Assembly: GCA_036382395.1 (NCBI GenBank)
Contig: DASVHW010000010.1
Coordinates: 1 to 35,402 of the forward strand
Direction: 5' to 3'
DNA: 35,402 bases
Source: Candidatus Binatia bacterium
Lineage (GTDB): Bacteria; Desulfobacterota; Binatia; HRBIN30
A program made the translations under genes and the position numbers. The notes beneath the pieces were generated by a model, which was not told where the DNA came from, did not search any database, and worked only from the letters and a program-made list of their open reading frames with translations. This document shows positions 22,285-31,461 of the stretch, in pieces (position 1 is the first letter of the stretch; the number at the start of each line of letters is the position of its first letter).

Positions 22285-25004
22285 GCGAGCCCGACGTGGC
22301 AGCGATTGTGGCGGCCTTCCCGCCACTCGAACCGCTGAGTCCGGAATCGGACTGGGGGCGGCCGGCGCGCGAATTCCTGCAAACAGTGAAGGCGCAGCTC
22401 TACGGCCACCATCAGCGTGGCGCTTCCGGCCATGCCGTCGTCCACAGCTACACCGAGGCCATGGACCGCCTCATACGGGCCTTGTTCGACGCCGCCAACG
22501 TCGAGTACGCGCAGCGGTATTCGCGCCTTGATCAGCGCTGCGCCGTGGTCGCACAAGGCGGGTACGGCCGTGGCGAGCTGAATCCGGGCTCGGATATCGA
22601 CCTGCTGTTCCTCTATCCGAACAAGCGCGAGCCGTACATCGAACACGTCGCCGAGCGCATGCTGTACAGCCTGTGGGACACGAACCTCACCGTCGGCAAC
22701 GCCATGCGCAACGTGCGCGAATGCGTGCGCTTGGCGGCGCAGGACTTCAAGGTCAAGACCTCCTTACTCGATGCGCGCTTCCTCTGCGGTGATGAGGCGC
22801 TCTACAGCGAGTTCGCCGCCGCCATGGAGCGTGAGGTGCTCAAGCGCAGCGGCGCCCGCTTCTTCAAAGAAAAGCTGGCGGAAAACGAGGAGCGCCACCA
22901 GCGTTACGGCGATTCCGTGTACATCCTCGAGCCGCAATTGAAGGACGGTGAAGGCGGCTTACGCGACCTGCACACCGCCATGTGGATGGCGACGGTGAAG
23001 TTCAAGATCAACAGCACCGAAGAACTGGTGCAGAAAGGCGTCATCACCCAACGCGAGCTGGAAGAGCTGGAAGAGGCCCACGGTTTTCTCTTCCGCGTGC
23101 GCAACGCCCTCCACTTCATGTCCGGCAAGCATCAAGATCAGTTGACCTTCGAGTACCAGGAGCGCATCGCCGCCGAACTCGGCTTCGAGGGATCACCCAC
23201 GGTCAAGGGCGTCGAGCAATTCATGCGCACGTACTACCTCAACGCCGCCACCATCAACCGCTTCGCCGACGAGATCATCGAGCGCTGCCTGGAACGCGAG
23301 CAGCCCTATCGCCTCATCGGCCGCTTCCGGGCGCGTGCAATCCGACCGGGGGTGATGATCGCCGAAGGCGCCCTCTCGATCAGCGGCGTGGAACTCCTGC
23401 GCAGCGATCCGCGCAACCTGATCGAGATCTTCGCGGACGCGCAACGCCACGACGTCACCGTGTCCAACAGCACCAAGCGTCTCATTCGCGCCAATCTCGA
23501 CTTGCTGGACGAGGCGCAACGATGCGACCCACGTATGGTGGCGGCGTTCTTCGGGGTCCTCAGCGGCAAGCACAAGGTCTACGAAACGCTGCTGGATATG
23601 CATCGCGTCGGCGTGCTAGGCGCCTTCCTCCCAGAGTTCGGCGCCTTGCTGTGCATGGTGCTGCACGATCTCTACCACACCTACACGGTCGACGAGCACT
23701 CGCTCCGCGGTGTGTACGAACTCGAGCGCCTCCGCGCCGGGAGCTGCAAGGACAGCGCGCCGCTGTTGACCCAAGTGGTGCGCGAGATCGATCGGATCGA
23801 GATCCTGTTTCTGGTACTGCTGCTGCACGACATCGGCAAGGGCCATGGCGGCGGACATTCGGAGCGCGGCGCGCGCATGGCACGGGACATCGCCGCCCGC
23901 CTCCAACTCCACACGGACGAGACGGAGCAGTTGCTCTTTCTGGTAGAGAACCACCTGCTCATGTCACACCTGGCGCAGCGCCGCGACATCCACGACCAAC
24001 GACTGATCATCGATTTCGCCAAGCGGGTCGAGACCCTCGACAACTTGAAGAAGCTCTACCTGCTGACGTTCGCCGACATGCGCGCCGTGGGGCCGAAGAT
24101 CTGGAACAATTGGCACGACATGCTGCTGGGCGAGCTGTACTTGCGCACGCTCGACGTCTTCGAGCGCGAAGCCTTCCTGGAGGAAGACCACGCCGAGCGG
24201 GTGGAGCGCGTGAAACGGCGCGTCGCCGCGGCCACCGACGGCATCGATCGCGAGGCGATGCAGAGATTCTTGGATGAGATGCCCGATCGTTACTTCCTGG
24301 GTACGGCCGAGGAGAGCATCATCCGCCACGTGCGTCTGGTCAGCCGCCTGAACGGGGCGCCGTACCTCACCGAGGTCAAGCATTTTCCCGAGCGGGAGTT
24401 TAGCGAGTTCACCGTGGTCACGCGTGACCGCCCCGGGCTGTTCTCCATGCTGACCGGAGCGCTGCTGGCGCACGGCATGAATATCCTCGCCGCCAGCATC
24501 AACACCAGTAGCACCGGCGTGGCCCTCGACATCTTCCGGGTCTCGCACGCCGAACAGCCAGAGTCGGCGCAGCGGCCGGAGCGTTGGGAACGCGTGCAAA
24601 TGAGCCTCGGGCAAGTGCTGAGCGGGGAGGTCGAGGTTGAGCGGCTGGTGGCCGCCGCGCAACGCCCGTCGATCTTGGCGAAAAAATTCGTGCCCCGCGT
24701 CGGCACCAATATCGAGATCGACAACGAGGTCTCGGACCACTTCACGGTCCTCGATGTCTACACCCAGGATCGCGTCGGGGTGCTGTTTGCCATCACCAAC
24801 ACCCTTTTCCGTCTCGGGCTGTCGATCCACATCGCCAAGATCACCACGAACGTCGACCAGGTGCTGGATGTCTTCTACGTCACCGACGCAGAGGGCCACA
24901 AAATCAGCGACACCGCGAGCCTCGATCACATCAAAGTCGAACTGCATCAGCGCCTCACCGCGGACGAAACCCAGGGGAATGCAGTTCTGAGTGCTGAGTC
25001 CTGA
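22281..25004 (+). CDS. glnD: PII uridylyltransferase/uridylyl-removing enzyme
   Basis: This is a 907-residue nitrogen-status sensor that adds and removes UMP from PII proteins. The nucleotidyltransferase site is GGYGRGELNPGSDIDLLF near residue 93. The GlnD helical domain follows, then the HD hydrolase LLLHDIGKGHGGGHSERG near 515. Two C-terminal ACT domains bind glutamine (EFTVVTRDRPGLFSMLTGAL and FTVLDVYTQDRVGVLFAITN). The length and domain order are complete. The ATG at 22281 overlaps the amidase stop. The TGA lies within the left arm of the heptamer hairpin. Confidence 0.96.
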   Translation: MSEPDVAAIVAAFPPLEPLSPESDWGRPAREFLQTVKAQLYGHHQRGASGHAVVHSYTEAMDRLIRALFDAANVEYAQRYSRLDQRCAVVAQGGYGRGELNPGSDIDLLFLYPNKREPYIEHVAERMLYSLWDTNLTVGNAMRNVRECVRLAAQDFKVKTSLLDARFLCGDEALYSEFAAAMEREVLKRSGARFFKEKLAENEERHQRYGDSVYILEPQLKDGEGGLRDLHTAMWMATVKFKINSTEELVQKGVITQRELEELEEAHGFLFRVRNALHFMSGKHQDQLTFEYQERIAAELGFEGSPTVKGVEQFMRTYYLNAATINRFADEIIERCLEREQPYRLIGRFRARAIRPGVMIAEGALSISGVELLRSDPRNLIEIFADAQRHDVTVSNSTKRLIRANLDLLDEAQRCDPRMVAAFFGVLSGKHKVYETLLDMHRVGVLGAFLPEFGALLCMVLHDLYHTYTVDEHSLRGVYELERLRAGSCKDSAPLLTQVVREIDRIEILFLVLLLHDIGKGHGGGHSERGARMARDIAARLQLHTDETEQLLFLVENHLLMSHLAQRRDIHDQRLIIDFAKRVETLDNLKKLYLLTFADMRAVGPKIWNNWHDMLLGELYLRTLDVFEREAFLEEDHAERVERVKRRVAAATDGIDREAMQRFLDEMPDRYFLGTAEESIIRHVRLVSRLNGAPYLTEVKHFPEREFSEFTVVTRDRPGLFSMLTGALLAHGMNILAASINTSSTGVALDIFRVSHAEQPESAQRPERWERVQMSLGQVLSGEVEVERLVAAAQRPSILAKKFVPRVGTNIEIDNEVSDHFTVLDVYTQDRVGVLFAITNTLFRLGLSIHIAKITTNVDQVLDVFYVTDAEGHKISDTASLDHIKVELHQRLTADETQGNAVLSAES

Positions 25005-25059
25005 GTGCCGAGTGGCTGACATGACTACACGACTCAGGACTCAGCACTCAGGACTCGGG
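24987..25059. repeat. Heptamer-built inverted repeat (20-bp perfect arms) over the glnD stop and xerD start
   Basis: Four 7-bp units (CTGAGTG, CTGAGTC, CTGAGTG, CCGAGTG; 24987-25014) are mirrored by four on the other side (ACTCAGG, ACTCAGC, ACTCAGG, ACTCGGG; 25032-25059). Bases 24987-25006 and 25032-25051 are exact reverse complements around a 25-nt loop. The glnD stop is in the left arm, the xerD ATG (25021) is in the loop, and the right arm is read as xerD codons 5-11. It can fold in RNA as well as DNA. Confidence 0.85.
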
Positions 25060-25959
25060 ACTCCAATCTCAGCGCTGGACGAGCTGGCCGACCGCTTTCT
25101 CAACTACCTGGCAACCGAGAGAGGGCTGGCGGTCAACACGCTGTCGGCATACGGCCGGGATCTGGCCGTGTTTGTCGACCATCTGGATCGCCGGCGCGTC
25201 TCCGGCGCCACCGCGGTCCAGGCGGGAGACGTGGTGAGCTTCCTCGAGGCCCTGCAGCAGCGTGGCCTCTCCGCACGCAGCCGGGCGCGGATGTTCGCAG
25301 CCGTCCGCGGCCTGTTCGCGTTTCTCCTGCGCGAAGAGGTGGTGACGACCAACCCCACTCGAGAGATCCATCTGCCACGCCTTGGGCAGCGCTTGCCGCA
25401 TTCGCTCGGTTTCCAAGACGTGATGCAGCTGCTGGGCAGCGGCGACGGCAGCACCCTGGCACAGCGGGACGGTGCCATGTTCGAACTGGCATACGCCACC
25501 GGACTGCGCGTCTCCGAGGTGACGTCCCTGAAGGTGAGCCAGGTGAATCTCGAGGCGGGGTATCTGACCGTCGTCGGCAAGGGCAGCAAGGAACGGGCGG
25601 TGCCCATCGGCAGCTGCGCGCGCCAACGGCTGCTGGACTATCTCCAGGCGGCGCGCCCCACCATCCTGCGCGGCCGGCTCAGTCCGTACCTCTTCCTCAA
25701 CCGCGCCGGGCGCCGGCTGTCCCGACAGGGATTCTGGAAGCGATTGCGGTTGACCGTGCGGCGCACCGGCGTTGCCGGCAAGGTGAGTCCGCACACGCTG
25801 CGGCACGCATTCGCCACGCACCTCGTCGAAGGCGGCGCCGATCTGCGATCGGTACAGATGATGCTCGGCCATGCCGACATCGCCACCACGCAGATCTATA
25901 CCCACGTAGCCCGCGACCGCTTGCGTGCCGTGCACCGCAAGTTCCATCCGCGCGGCTAG
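25021..25959 (+). CDS. xerD: Tyrosine recombinase XerD/XerC
   Basis: This is a 312-residue site-specific recombinase that resolves chromosome dimers at dif. The SAM-like N-terminal domain runs LADRFLNYLATERGLAVNTL to NPTREIHLPRLGQ. The catalytic residues are readable: Arg in ATGLRVSE, Lys in VGKGSKER, His and Arg in HTLRHAFATH, His in LGHADI, and Tyr293 in TQIYTHV. The ATG at 25021 is used; a GTG at 24991 overlapping glnD is possible. Residues 2-18 (TTRLRTQHSGLGTPISA) are encoded by the heptamer repeat and are probably a recent N-terminal addition. XerD fits better than XerC by its place after glnD, but this is not certain. Confidence 0.88.
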   Translation: MTTRLRTQHSGLGTPISALDELADRFLNYLATERGLAVNTLSAYGRDLAVFVDHLDRRRVSGATAVQAGDVVSFLEALQQRGLSARSRARMFAAVRGLFAFLLREEVVTTNPTREIHLPRLGQRLPHSLGFQDVMQLLGSGDGSTLAQRDGAMFELAYATGLRVSEVTSLKVSQVNLEAGYLTVVGKGSKERAVPIGSCARQRLLDYLQAARPTILRGRLSPYLFLNRAGRRLSRQGFWKRLRLTVRRTGVAGKVSPHTLRHAFATHLVEGGADLRSVQMMLGHADIATTQIYTHVARDRLRAVHRKFHPRG

Positions 25960-25991
25960 GGGTTGAGATAGATCGCCGGGTTACTGCCGTT

Positions 25992-26019
25992 GATGGGAGG
26001 CCGACAGATGGGAGGCCGA
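25992..26019. repeat. Two direct copies of GATGGGAGGCCGA
   Basis: Copies at 25992-26004 and 26007-26019 are identical with a 15-bp period, in the 228-bp gap between xerD and the beta-helix protein gene. A TTGACA at 26023-26028 follows but has no convincing -10 element. Nothing else was recognised in the gap apart from GGAGGAGCA, the ribosome site of the next gene. Confidence 0.55.
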
Positions 26020-26187
26020 TCCTTGACACAGCCGGCAAGACCGCGGCCTTCTACCCAGGCCCTATTGATTCTTTAAGCGCAACGCCTATGGTTACTTTGG
26101 CTCGCTGATTCAGTCTGGAAGGTGAAATGAACGTTTAGCAGGTTTCCTTGTCGATCGCGACGTCAAGCTGTCGCCCACGGAGGAGCA

Positions 26188-28227
26188 ATGAAGAAGCCAG
26201 CGCTTTGGTTCATCACAGCCGCTGTTTACGCCGTGATCCCGCTCCGTACATTTGCGGCGCTACCCGCTTGCCCTGCCGTTGGCGCCACTTTGACGATCGC
26301 CGTCGACAACGAGACAGGCTCGCCGCAGCCGGTGACCCTGACGGGCTCTCTGGTAACCGCATCCTGCTCCGGCGGAAGTACGAGCTTGGCGCAGACTGTG
26401 GAATGCCCTACGGGCTCCAGCGATTGCTTGACCGTCACCGGTCTGGCGTCGGGCGTCTGGAAGCATCAGATCAGTGTCGGCCAACAGAATCAGTACAAGA
26501 AGAGCGTCGTCGTTGCCGCAGACCCACACGGAGTCCCGAACACGATCTCCTGGGTAGCGTTCAAGACGGTTCTCACCGTGGACCGGACTGACGATATCTC
26601 TTCGAATCCCACCCCACGGTGTCCGAGCAGTCCGGGGACGCTCACCTGCACCCTCCGGCAAGCCATCGCGGCCGGGGCGACCACGCCTGGTCCGCTTCTG
26701 GTCCAGTTCGATCCGACGGTATTTGCCGCCGGCACCGTGACCAAGGTCCAGCTGAGCCAGCCCAACGACTTGTCAATCGACGGGTATCGAATGGTGGTGG
26801 ACGGCACCGATTCTCGCGGCAATCCGAGTTTTCGCGGCGACCCGTACCGCAGAGTTGTTCAGCTGCCCAGCACCGGTGGAGCCTTCGTCTTCACCAACGG
26901 ATTGGCCGCCCTGACCGGCCTTTTCATCCAGCGTCCGACTTTGTCCGCCGGGGCGCAGCCGGGCGATATGATTGTCTTCGACGGCACGGATGGCTTGGCC
27001 CAGCAGGATTCCATCGTGAACTGTAAGATCGACGGCGGCGGCGGCGCGCTGAGCACCAAACTCACTGCCCAGGACTGCATTCAAGGACTCAATGGCGCCG
27101 GCGCGGACTGGATCGGCGCCAACGTCGTACAAAACACCGAGGTGACCGCCTGCCCGGACAAGGGAGTGAAGGCAACCACCCTGGCGGACGTCAGGGTTCA
27201 AGATAGCTGGCTGCACCACAACATCGGCGGCGGCATCCAGGCCACCCTCAGCGGCAACATCGAAGCGGATCGCAACCTGGTTGAGTACGGCGGCTACAAC
27301 GCCAGCCGCCAGGTTTTCGACCAGGCAAACGGCCTCGCTGCCAACGGCGCGAGCCCCAGCACGCCCGATATCCCTTCAGTACTCCGGACCGATGGCAACA
27401 CCATCCGCAACAACAGCTCGCGTGGGATTTCAGTACAAGAGACGTCTTCGGCCACGATCTCGAACGACCTGACGTGCGGCGCTACCAATGGCGGCACCGG
27501 CGGACAGAACGGCATCGCCATTTTCAACTCGACAGCCAGCGCGGCCGCAGCCACCGTCCGCGGTGTGGCCGCCGTCTACAACGGTCGCAACGGAGCAACG
27601 ATCACCGATCAGTCCACCGGCGACTTCGGCCAGGCCGGCGCCGATGGGGGAAACAATGCCTTTGCGCAGAACGCCACCAACCGCTTCCTCGGCGGGCACA
27701 ACTTCGACAACTCCAGCGCCACGGTGAACGTGCCGGCTATCGCCAACCAATGGCAGCACTGCTACGCCGATCCGGCGCATCCTGCTGCGACCTGCAACGG
27801 CAACCTCAACCTCGAAGTTAGCGGCTCGGTGAACTCCACGTCGCCGCAGCCGTACCGTGCCGATGCCAGCGCCCTTCCTGTCGACATTTCGGGTTTCCAT
27901 CCGACCAAAGCCAAGGGGGGGGATTGGGTGCGCATCATCGGCAACGGCTTCAATGCCGTTGACGGTTACCCGCACCGCGGCAATTGCACCACGACCATCC
28001 AGCGGCACAACACCTGCGGGAACCCGATCAAGGGCAACTGTGTGCAGTATCAGAGCGCGCCGGGCGTGTGGACCACACTTCAGGTTCAGTCGGTGACGCC
28101 GACCGAGATCGTGGTGAAGCTCCCATCAACCTTCACGTGCTCGCAACCCGTCACCGTTCGAGTCCGTCGCCTCAGCTCTACGGGCACGGCCGTCACCGCC
28201 ACCGGGACGTTTTGCACCAACTCGTAA
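26188..28227 (+). CDS. Secreted right-handed beta-helix protein with C-terminal IPT/TIG-like domain
   Basis: This is a 679-residue protein with a Sec signal (ALWFITAAVYAVIPLRTFA, cleavage likely before ALPA). An N-terminal beta domain of about 120 residues precedes TVDRTDDISS and TCTLRQAIAAG. That is the CSLREA-type motif found at the start of secreted beta-helix proteins. Residues 170-540 have the Asn/Gly-rich repeats of a pectate-lyase-like fold (DGNTIRNNSSRGISV and similar). The C-terminus (ISGFHPTKAKGGDWVRIIGNGF) looks like an IPT/TIG domain. No catalytic residues can be assigned. Cysteine pairs suggest disulfides, so periplasmic or surface location is likely. It has its own strong RBS and appears monocistronic. 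Confidence 0.8.
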   Translation: MKKPALWFITAAVYAVIPLRTFAALPACPAVGATLTIAVDNETGSPQPVTLTGSLVTASCSGGSTSLAQTVECPTGSSDCLTVTGLASGVWKHQISVGQQNQYKKSVVVAADPHGVPNTISWVAFKTVLTVDRTDDISSNPTPRCPSSPGTLTCTLRQAIAAGATTPGPLLVQFDPTVFAAGTVTKVQLSQPNDLSIDGYRMVVDGTDSRGNPSFRGDPYRRVVQLPSTGGAFVFTNGLAALTGLFIQRPTLSAGAQPGDMIVFDGTDGLAQQDSIVNCKIDGGGGALSTKLTAQDCIQGLNGAGADWIGANVVQNTEVTACPDKGVKATTLADVRVQDSWLHHNIGGGIQATLSGNIEADRNLVEYGGYNASRQVFDQANGLAANGASPSTPDIPSVLRTDGNTIRNNSSRGISVQETSSATISNDLTCGATNGGTGGQNGIAIFNSTASAAAATVRGVAAVYNGRNGATITDQSTGDFGQAGADGGNNAFAQNATNRFLGGHNFDNSSATVNVPAIANQWQHCYADPAHPAATCNGNLNLEVSGSVNSTSPQPYRADASALPVDISGFHPTKAKGGDWVRIIGNGFNAVDGYPHRGNCTTTIQRHNTCGNPIKGNCVQYQSAPGVWTTLQVQSVTPTEIVVKLPSTFTCSQPVTVRVRRLSSTGTAVTATGTFCTNS

Positions 28228-28259
28228 TCCGGGCCCCGCGTGTCAGGATCGAGCGGCAC

Positions 28260-29246
28260 CTACCAGCCGCGCAGATCGACGGCCCAGGTGTCGAGCACGT
28301 GGTCGCCGGCGACCAGGTGCATGCGCTCGTGATACGCCACCGTGGGATCGACATGCGCGGGCCACACGCGGATGCGCTCACCCACCCGCACCCGCTGCTC
28401 GGGGACGAAGGTGACGTGCTCGTCCGAGCAAAACAGCACCTGCCCAGCGTCGACAGCAGGGTTGCCGTGGTCCATGCCCAACGCTTTCAATCCGCAGTCG
28501 GCCACGGCATAGGCGGGTGAGACGGAGATCACGGTAGTCAGCACGCTGAGCGCCTGCCGGAACGGGAGACCGAGGCGGGCATAGGTGGTGTCCATGAGGG
28601 CGTACGAACCGGCTTGGATCTCCGTCGCCCAGAGGTTGCAATCGTAGGTTCCGGTGCCGCCCGCGGAAATGATCTCACCACCGACTTGCGCGTGGGCGGC
28701 AAGGAGGAGCTGCATCGACTCCTCGGTCAACCGCACGCGCGTCTCGCGATCTTCGAGGCCAACGACGTGGCCTTCATAGCCCATCACGCCGCGGACAGTG
28801 AGCCCCTTCGCCCGGGCGACCTGGGCCAGACGTCCCGCCTCTTCCGCAGGGCACCCGCAGCGCGGCAGGCCGATGTTCACATCGATGACGACCTCGCGCA
28901 CCCCACCGGCGGCGGCCGCTGCGATGGTGGCGCCGGAATCGACGGCCACCGTCACGCGGGCACCGACCGCACCGAGGCGCCGCGCATTGACGACTTCGTT
29001 GGCGAGCAGCAGGTCCTCGCCCAGTCCGGCCGCCGCCATACCCTCCACTTCACGGATGGTCGCGCAGGTAAAGGCGCGATGCCCCATGGCGGCCTGGCGC
29101 CGCGCCAGCGCCGTACACTTGTGCGCCTTCACATGCGGCCGCAGCCGTGGTCCGGGAAGCGCGGCAGCCATGGTCACGAGATTGTGGTCCAACGTCTCCG
29201 TGTCGACGAGTAACGCTGGGGTTTGCAGCTCGTGTAGCGTGAGCAT
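28260..29246 (-). CDS. D-threonine aldolase/D-serine dehydratase-like PLP enzyme
   Basis: This is a 328-residue PLP enzyme with an alanine-racemase-type barrel. The Schiff-base Lys lies in RPHVKAHK near residue 40. MGYEGHVVGLED and ISAGGTGTYD form the phosphate/PLP pocket. The C-terminal domain has ADCGLKALGMDHGNP, SDEHVTFV, and WPAHVDPTVAYHERMHLV with the His/Asp residues expected for a metal site. Family members cleave D-threonine to glycine and acetaldehyde or dehydrate D-serine. Which reaction occurs here cannot be decided. It faces the beta-helix gene tail to tail and lies downstream of the efflux operon across a 244-bp gap. Confidence 0.85.
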   Translation of the reverse strand: MLTLHELQTPALLVDTETLDHNLVTMAAALPGPRLRPHVKAHKCTALARRQAAMGHRAFTCATIREVEGMAAAGLGEDLLLANEVVNARRLGAVGARVTVAVDSGATIAAAAAGGVREVVIDVNIGLPRCGCPAEEAGRLAQVARAKGLTVRGVMGYEGHVVGLEDRETRVRLTEESMQLLLAAHAQVGGEIISAGGTGTYDCNLWATEIQAGSYALMDTTYARLGLPFRQALSVLTTVISVSPAYAVADCGLKALGMDHGNPAVDAGQVLFCSDEHVTFVPEQRVRVGERIRVWPAHVDPTVAYHERMHLVAGDHVLDTWAVDLRGW

Positions 29247-29490
29247 CGCCGACTCGGTCTATGCGACTATGGCTGCAAAGGCAAAGGCAAGCGTCGCCGC
29301 TTCGACTTTCCGGCTCGGCGGGTGGGCACAGAGGCGTGCGACGGGATCAGCGAGGTTGACCGGCGAAGCCGAGGCCGCGAAGGAGAACCTGGTGGCCTTT
29401 CAGCAGGAGATCGCGCGCCTGCGCGACGAGAAGGTCCGCATGGCCACTGGTCATGCCACAGCAGGCCGCAGCTTCGTGAAACTCGCGCCC
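29247..29490. other. Gap between PLP enzyme and MacB permease genes; possible plus-strand mini-ORF
   Basis: The plus strand has an ATG at 29271 and an open frame of 86 codons to 29529, with a helical segment ENLVAFQQEIARLRDEKV that looks coiled-coil. The last residues only mirror the permease C-terminus, there is no clear ribosome site, and I know no family. It may be a decayed gene fragment or chance. No terminator hairpin was recognised. Confidence 0.25.
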
Positions 29491-30723
29491 TCACTCGTAG
29501 CGCAGCGCCGCGATGGGATCGAGGCGTGAGGCCTTGCGCGCCGGGTAGAAGCCGAAGAACACGCCCACCGCCCCCGAGAACAAGAACGAGCCGGCCACCG
29601 CCGACGGCGACAGCAGCGTCGGCCAGGCCGCGAGGTAGGAGATCAGCTGGGCGCCGGCGATGCCGAGGATCGCCCCAGCCAATCCACCGACCATGCTGAG
29701 GGTGGTCGCCTCGACCAGGAACTGCAGCAGGATGTGGCGGCCCTTCGCGCCCACCGCCATGCGGATGCCGATCTCGCGGGTGCGCTCCGTCACCGACACC
29801 AGCAGGATGTTCATGATGCCGATACCGCCGACCAGGAGCGAGATCGATGCCACACTCAGCAGCAGGTTGGTCATCACCTTGCTGGCGGTCTCCGACGCCT
29901 TGGCAATGTCGTTGAGGCTGCGCACGGTGAAGTCGTTCTCCTGCTCCGGCTGGATGTGGTGGCGATCGTGGAGCAGCGTTTCGACCTGCTTGGCGGCATC
30001 GCTGATCTCGCCGGCAGACTCGGCGGAAACGAAAACCATGTCCACGGTGCCGAGGAACTGGGTGCCGAGGACACGGCGTTCGGCGGTCGAGAACGGCATG
30101 ACGACGATGTCGTCCTGATCCTGACCCCAGCCCGTTTGCCCCTTGGCTTCGAGGACGCCGATCACTTGAAAGGGCACATCCTTGATACGAAGCAGCGCCC
30201 CCACCGGATCTTCGCCCGGACCGAAGAGGTGATCCACCACCGTCTGACCCAGCACCACGACCCGGTTGGCGGTCTCTTCGTCGCGCTGCGTGATGAAGCT
30301 GCCCGTCGCCGCCGGCCAAGCGCGGACTTTCTCAAACGACGGGGTAGCGCCCTGGGCGACGGTTGACCAGTTCTGATCGCCGTACACGACCTGCACGACT
30401 TGACGCCGGAAGTACGTGATCTCAGCAACCGAAGGGCATTCCCTCTTGATGGCGGCCGCGTCGCCAACGGTGAGCGTGGAGACGCCGCCCCAGCCGGAGC
30501 GCACGCCGGCCGAGGTGGTGGCGCCGGGAATGACCATGAGCAGGTTGGTCCCGAGGCTCATGATCTGTTTTTGCACCGCGGCGTCGGCACCCTGCCCGAT
30601 GCTCACCATGGTGATGACCGCCGCCACGCCGATGATGATGCCGAGCATGGTCAATGCCGAGCGCATCTTGTTGCGCCGCAACGCCCGCAGCGCCGTGCGG
30701 AAGGTCATGCGGAGAAGTTTCAT
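29491..30723 (-). CDS. MacB-type ABC transporter permease
   Basis: This is a 410-residue FtsX/MacB permease with one N-terminal membrane helix (RSALTMLGIIIGVAAVITMVS). A large periplasmic domain of about 200 residues follows, then three C-terminal helices (LLLSVASISLLVGGIGIMNI, the ATTLSMVGGLAGAILGIAG region, and AGSFLFSGAVGVFFGFYPA). The terminal PARKASRLDPIAALRYE is diagnostic of this family. The ATG overlaps the ATPase stop (ATGA), so ATPase and permease are separate chains, unlike fused MacB. Partners are the MacA-like adaptor and an outer-membrane channel not in the window. The substrate could be a macrolide, lipopeptide or lipid. Confidence 0.93.
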   Translation of the reverse strand: MKLLRMTFRTALRALRRNKMRSALTMLGIIIGVAAVITMVSIGQGADAAVQKQIMSLGTNLLMVIPGATTSAGVRSGWGGVSTLTVGDAAAIKRECPSVAEITYFRRQVVQVVYGDQNWSTVAQGATPSFEKVRAWPAATGSFITQRDEETANRVVVLGQTVVDHLFGPGEDPVGALLRIKDVPFQVIGVLEAKGQTGWGQDQDDIVVMPFSTAERRVLGTQFLGTVDMVFVSAESAGEISDAAKQVETLLHDRHHIQPEQENDFTVRSLNDIAKASETASKVMTNLLLSVASISLLVGGIGIMNILLVSVTERTREIGIRMAVGAKGRHILLQFLVEATTLSMVGGLAGAILGIAGAQLISYLAAWPTLLSPSAVAGSFLFSGAVGVFFGFYPARKASRLDPIAALRYE

Positions 30724-31457
30724 GAGCGGCTCAGCAGCTCCACCCCGGAACGCTCCTTCACGGCAGCCCCTTGCTGCACGTCGGATATGATCTGCCCGTC
30801 GCGGAAGGTGATCACCCTCTGCGCGTATGTGGCGATGTCCGGCTCGTGCGTGACCAGCACGACGGTGATGCCCTGGTCGCGGTTGAGGCGCTGAAAGATC
30901 TGCAAAATCTCGAAACTCGTCTGCGTATCGAGGTTTCCCGTGGGTTCGTCGGCCAGCAGCAACGACGGCCGGTTGACCAGTGCGCGCGCAATGGCGACAC
31001 GTTGTTGCTGCCCGCCGGACAGCTGGCTCGGCACGTGGCTTTCACGCCCCGCCAAACCCACGGCGGCCAGCGCTTCGCACGCCCGTTGGCGCTGCTCCGC
31101 CAGAGGTACGTCGCTGTAGAAGAGTGGCAGCTCGACGTTTTCCAGCGCGCTGGTGCGGGCGATCAAGTTGAAGCTCTGAAAGACAAAACCGACCTGCCGG
31201 TTGCGGATAGTCGCCCGCTGGTCGGCTGATAAGCTGGACACATCGACACCGTCGAGGCGATAGGTGCCGCTCGTGGGCCGGTCGAGGCAGCCCAGGATGT
31301 TCATGAACGTCGACTTTCCGGAGCCGGATGCCCCCATCACCGCCACGAATTCCCCGGCCCTGATGTCGGTGGACGCACCGCACAGCGCCTGCACCTCCAC
31401 GTCACCGAGGTGATAGATCTTCCACAGGTCGCGGACCTGAATGAGCGGCTCGCCCAT
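30720..31457 (-). CDS. MacB-type ABC transporter ATPase
   Basis: This is a 245-residue ATP-binding subunit (LolD/MacB-ATPase type). It shows Walker [11 protein letters not shown]-loop FVFQSFNLI, signature [15 protein letters not shown], Walker [13 protein letters not shown] and the H-loop [27 protein letters not shown] at 31457 is the start, 4 bp after the adaptor stop; a longer frame from 31589 would lie inside the adaptor gene. It powers the permease encoded next, with which it overlaps by 4 bp. Confidence 0.95.
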   Translation of the reverse strand: MGEPLIQVRDLWKIYHLGDVEVQALCGASTDIRAGEFVAVMGASGSGKSTFMNILGCLDRPTSGTYRLDGVDVSSLSADQRATIRNRQVGFVFQSFNLIARTSALENVELPLFYSDVPLAEQRQRACEALAAVGLAGRESHVPSQLSGGQQQRVAIARALVNRPSLLLADEPTGNLDTQTSFEILQIFQRLNRDQGITVVLVTHEPDIATYAQRVITFRDGQIISDVQQGAAVKERSGVELLSRS

Positions 31458-31461
31458 GATC

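Noticed and set aside
24987-25059. CRISPR-like array at the repeated CTGAGTG/ACTCAGG units
   Set aside because: Units are 7 bp with no spacers, arranged as one inverted pair, and no cas genes are nearby.
28228-28259. Bidirectional terminator between the convergent beta-helix and PLP enzyme genes
   Set aside because: A short GC-rich stretch is present but there is no clear stem with T-runs on either strand.
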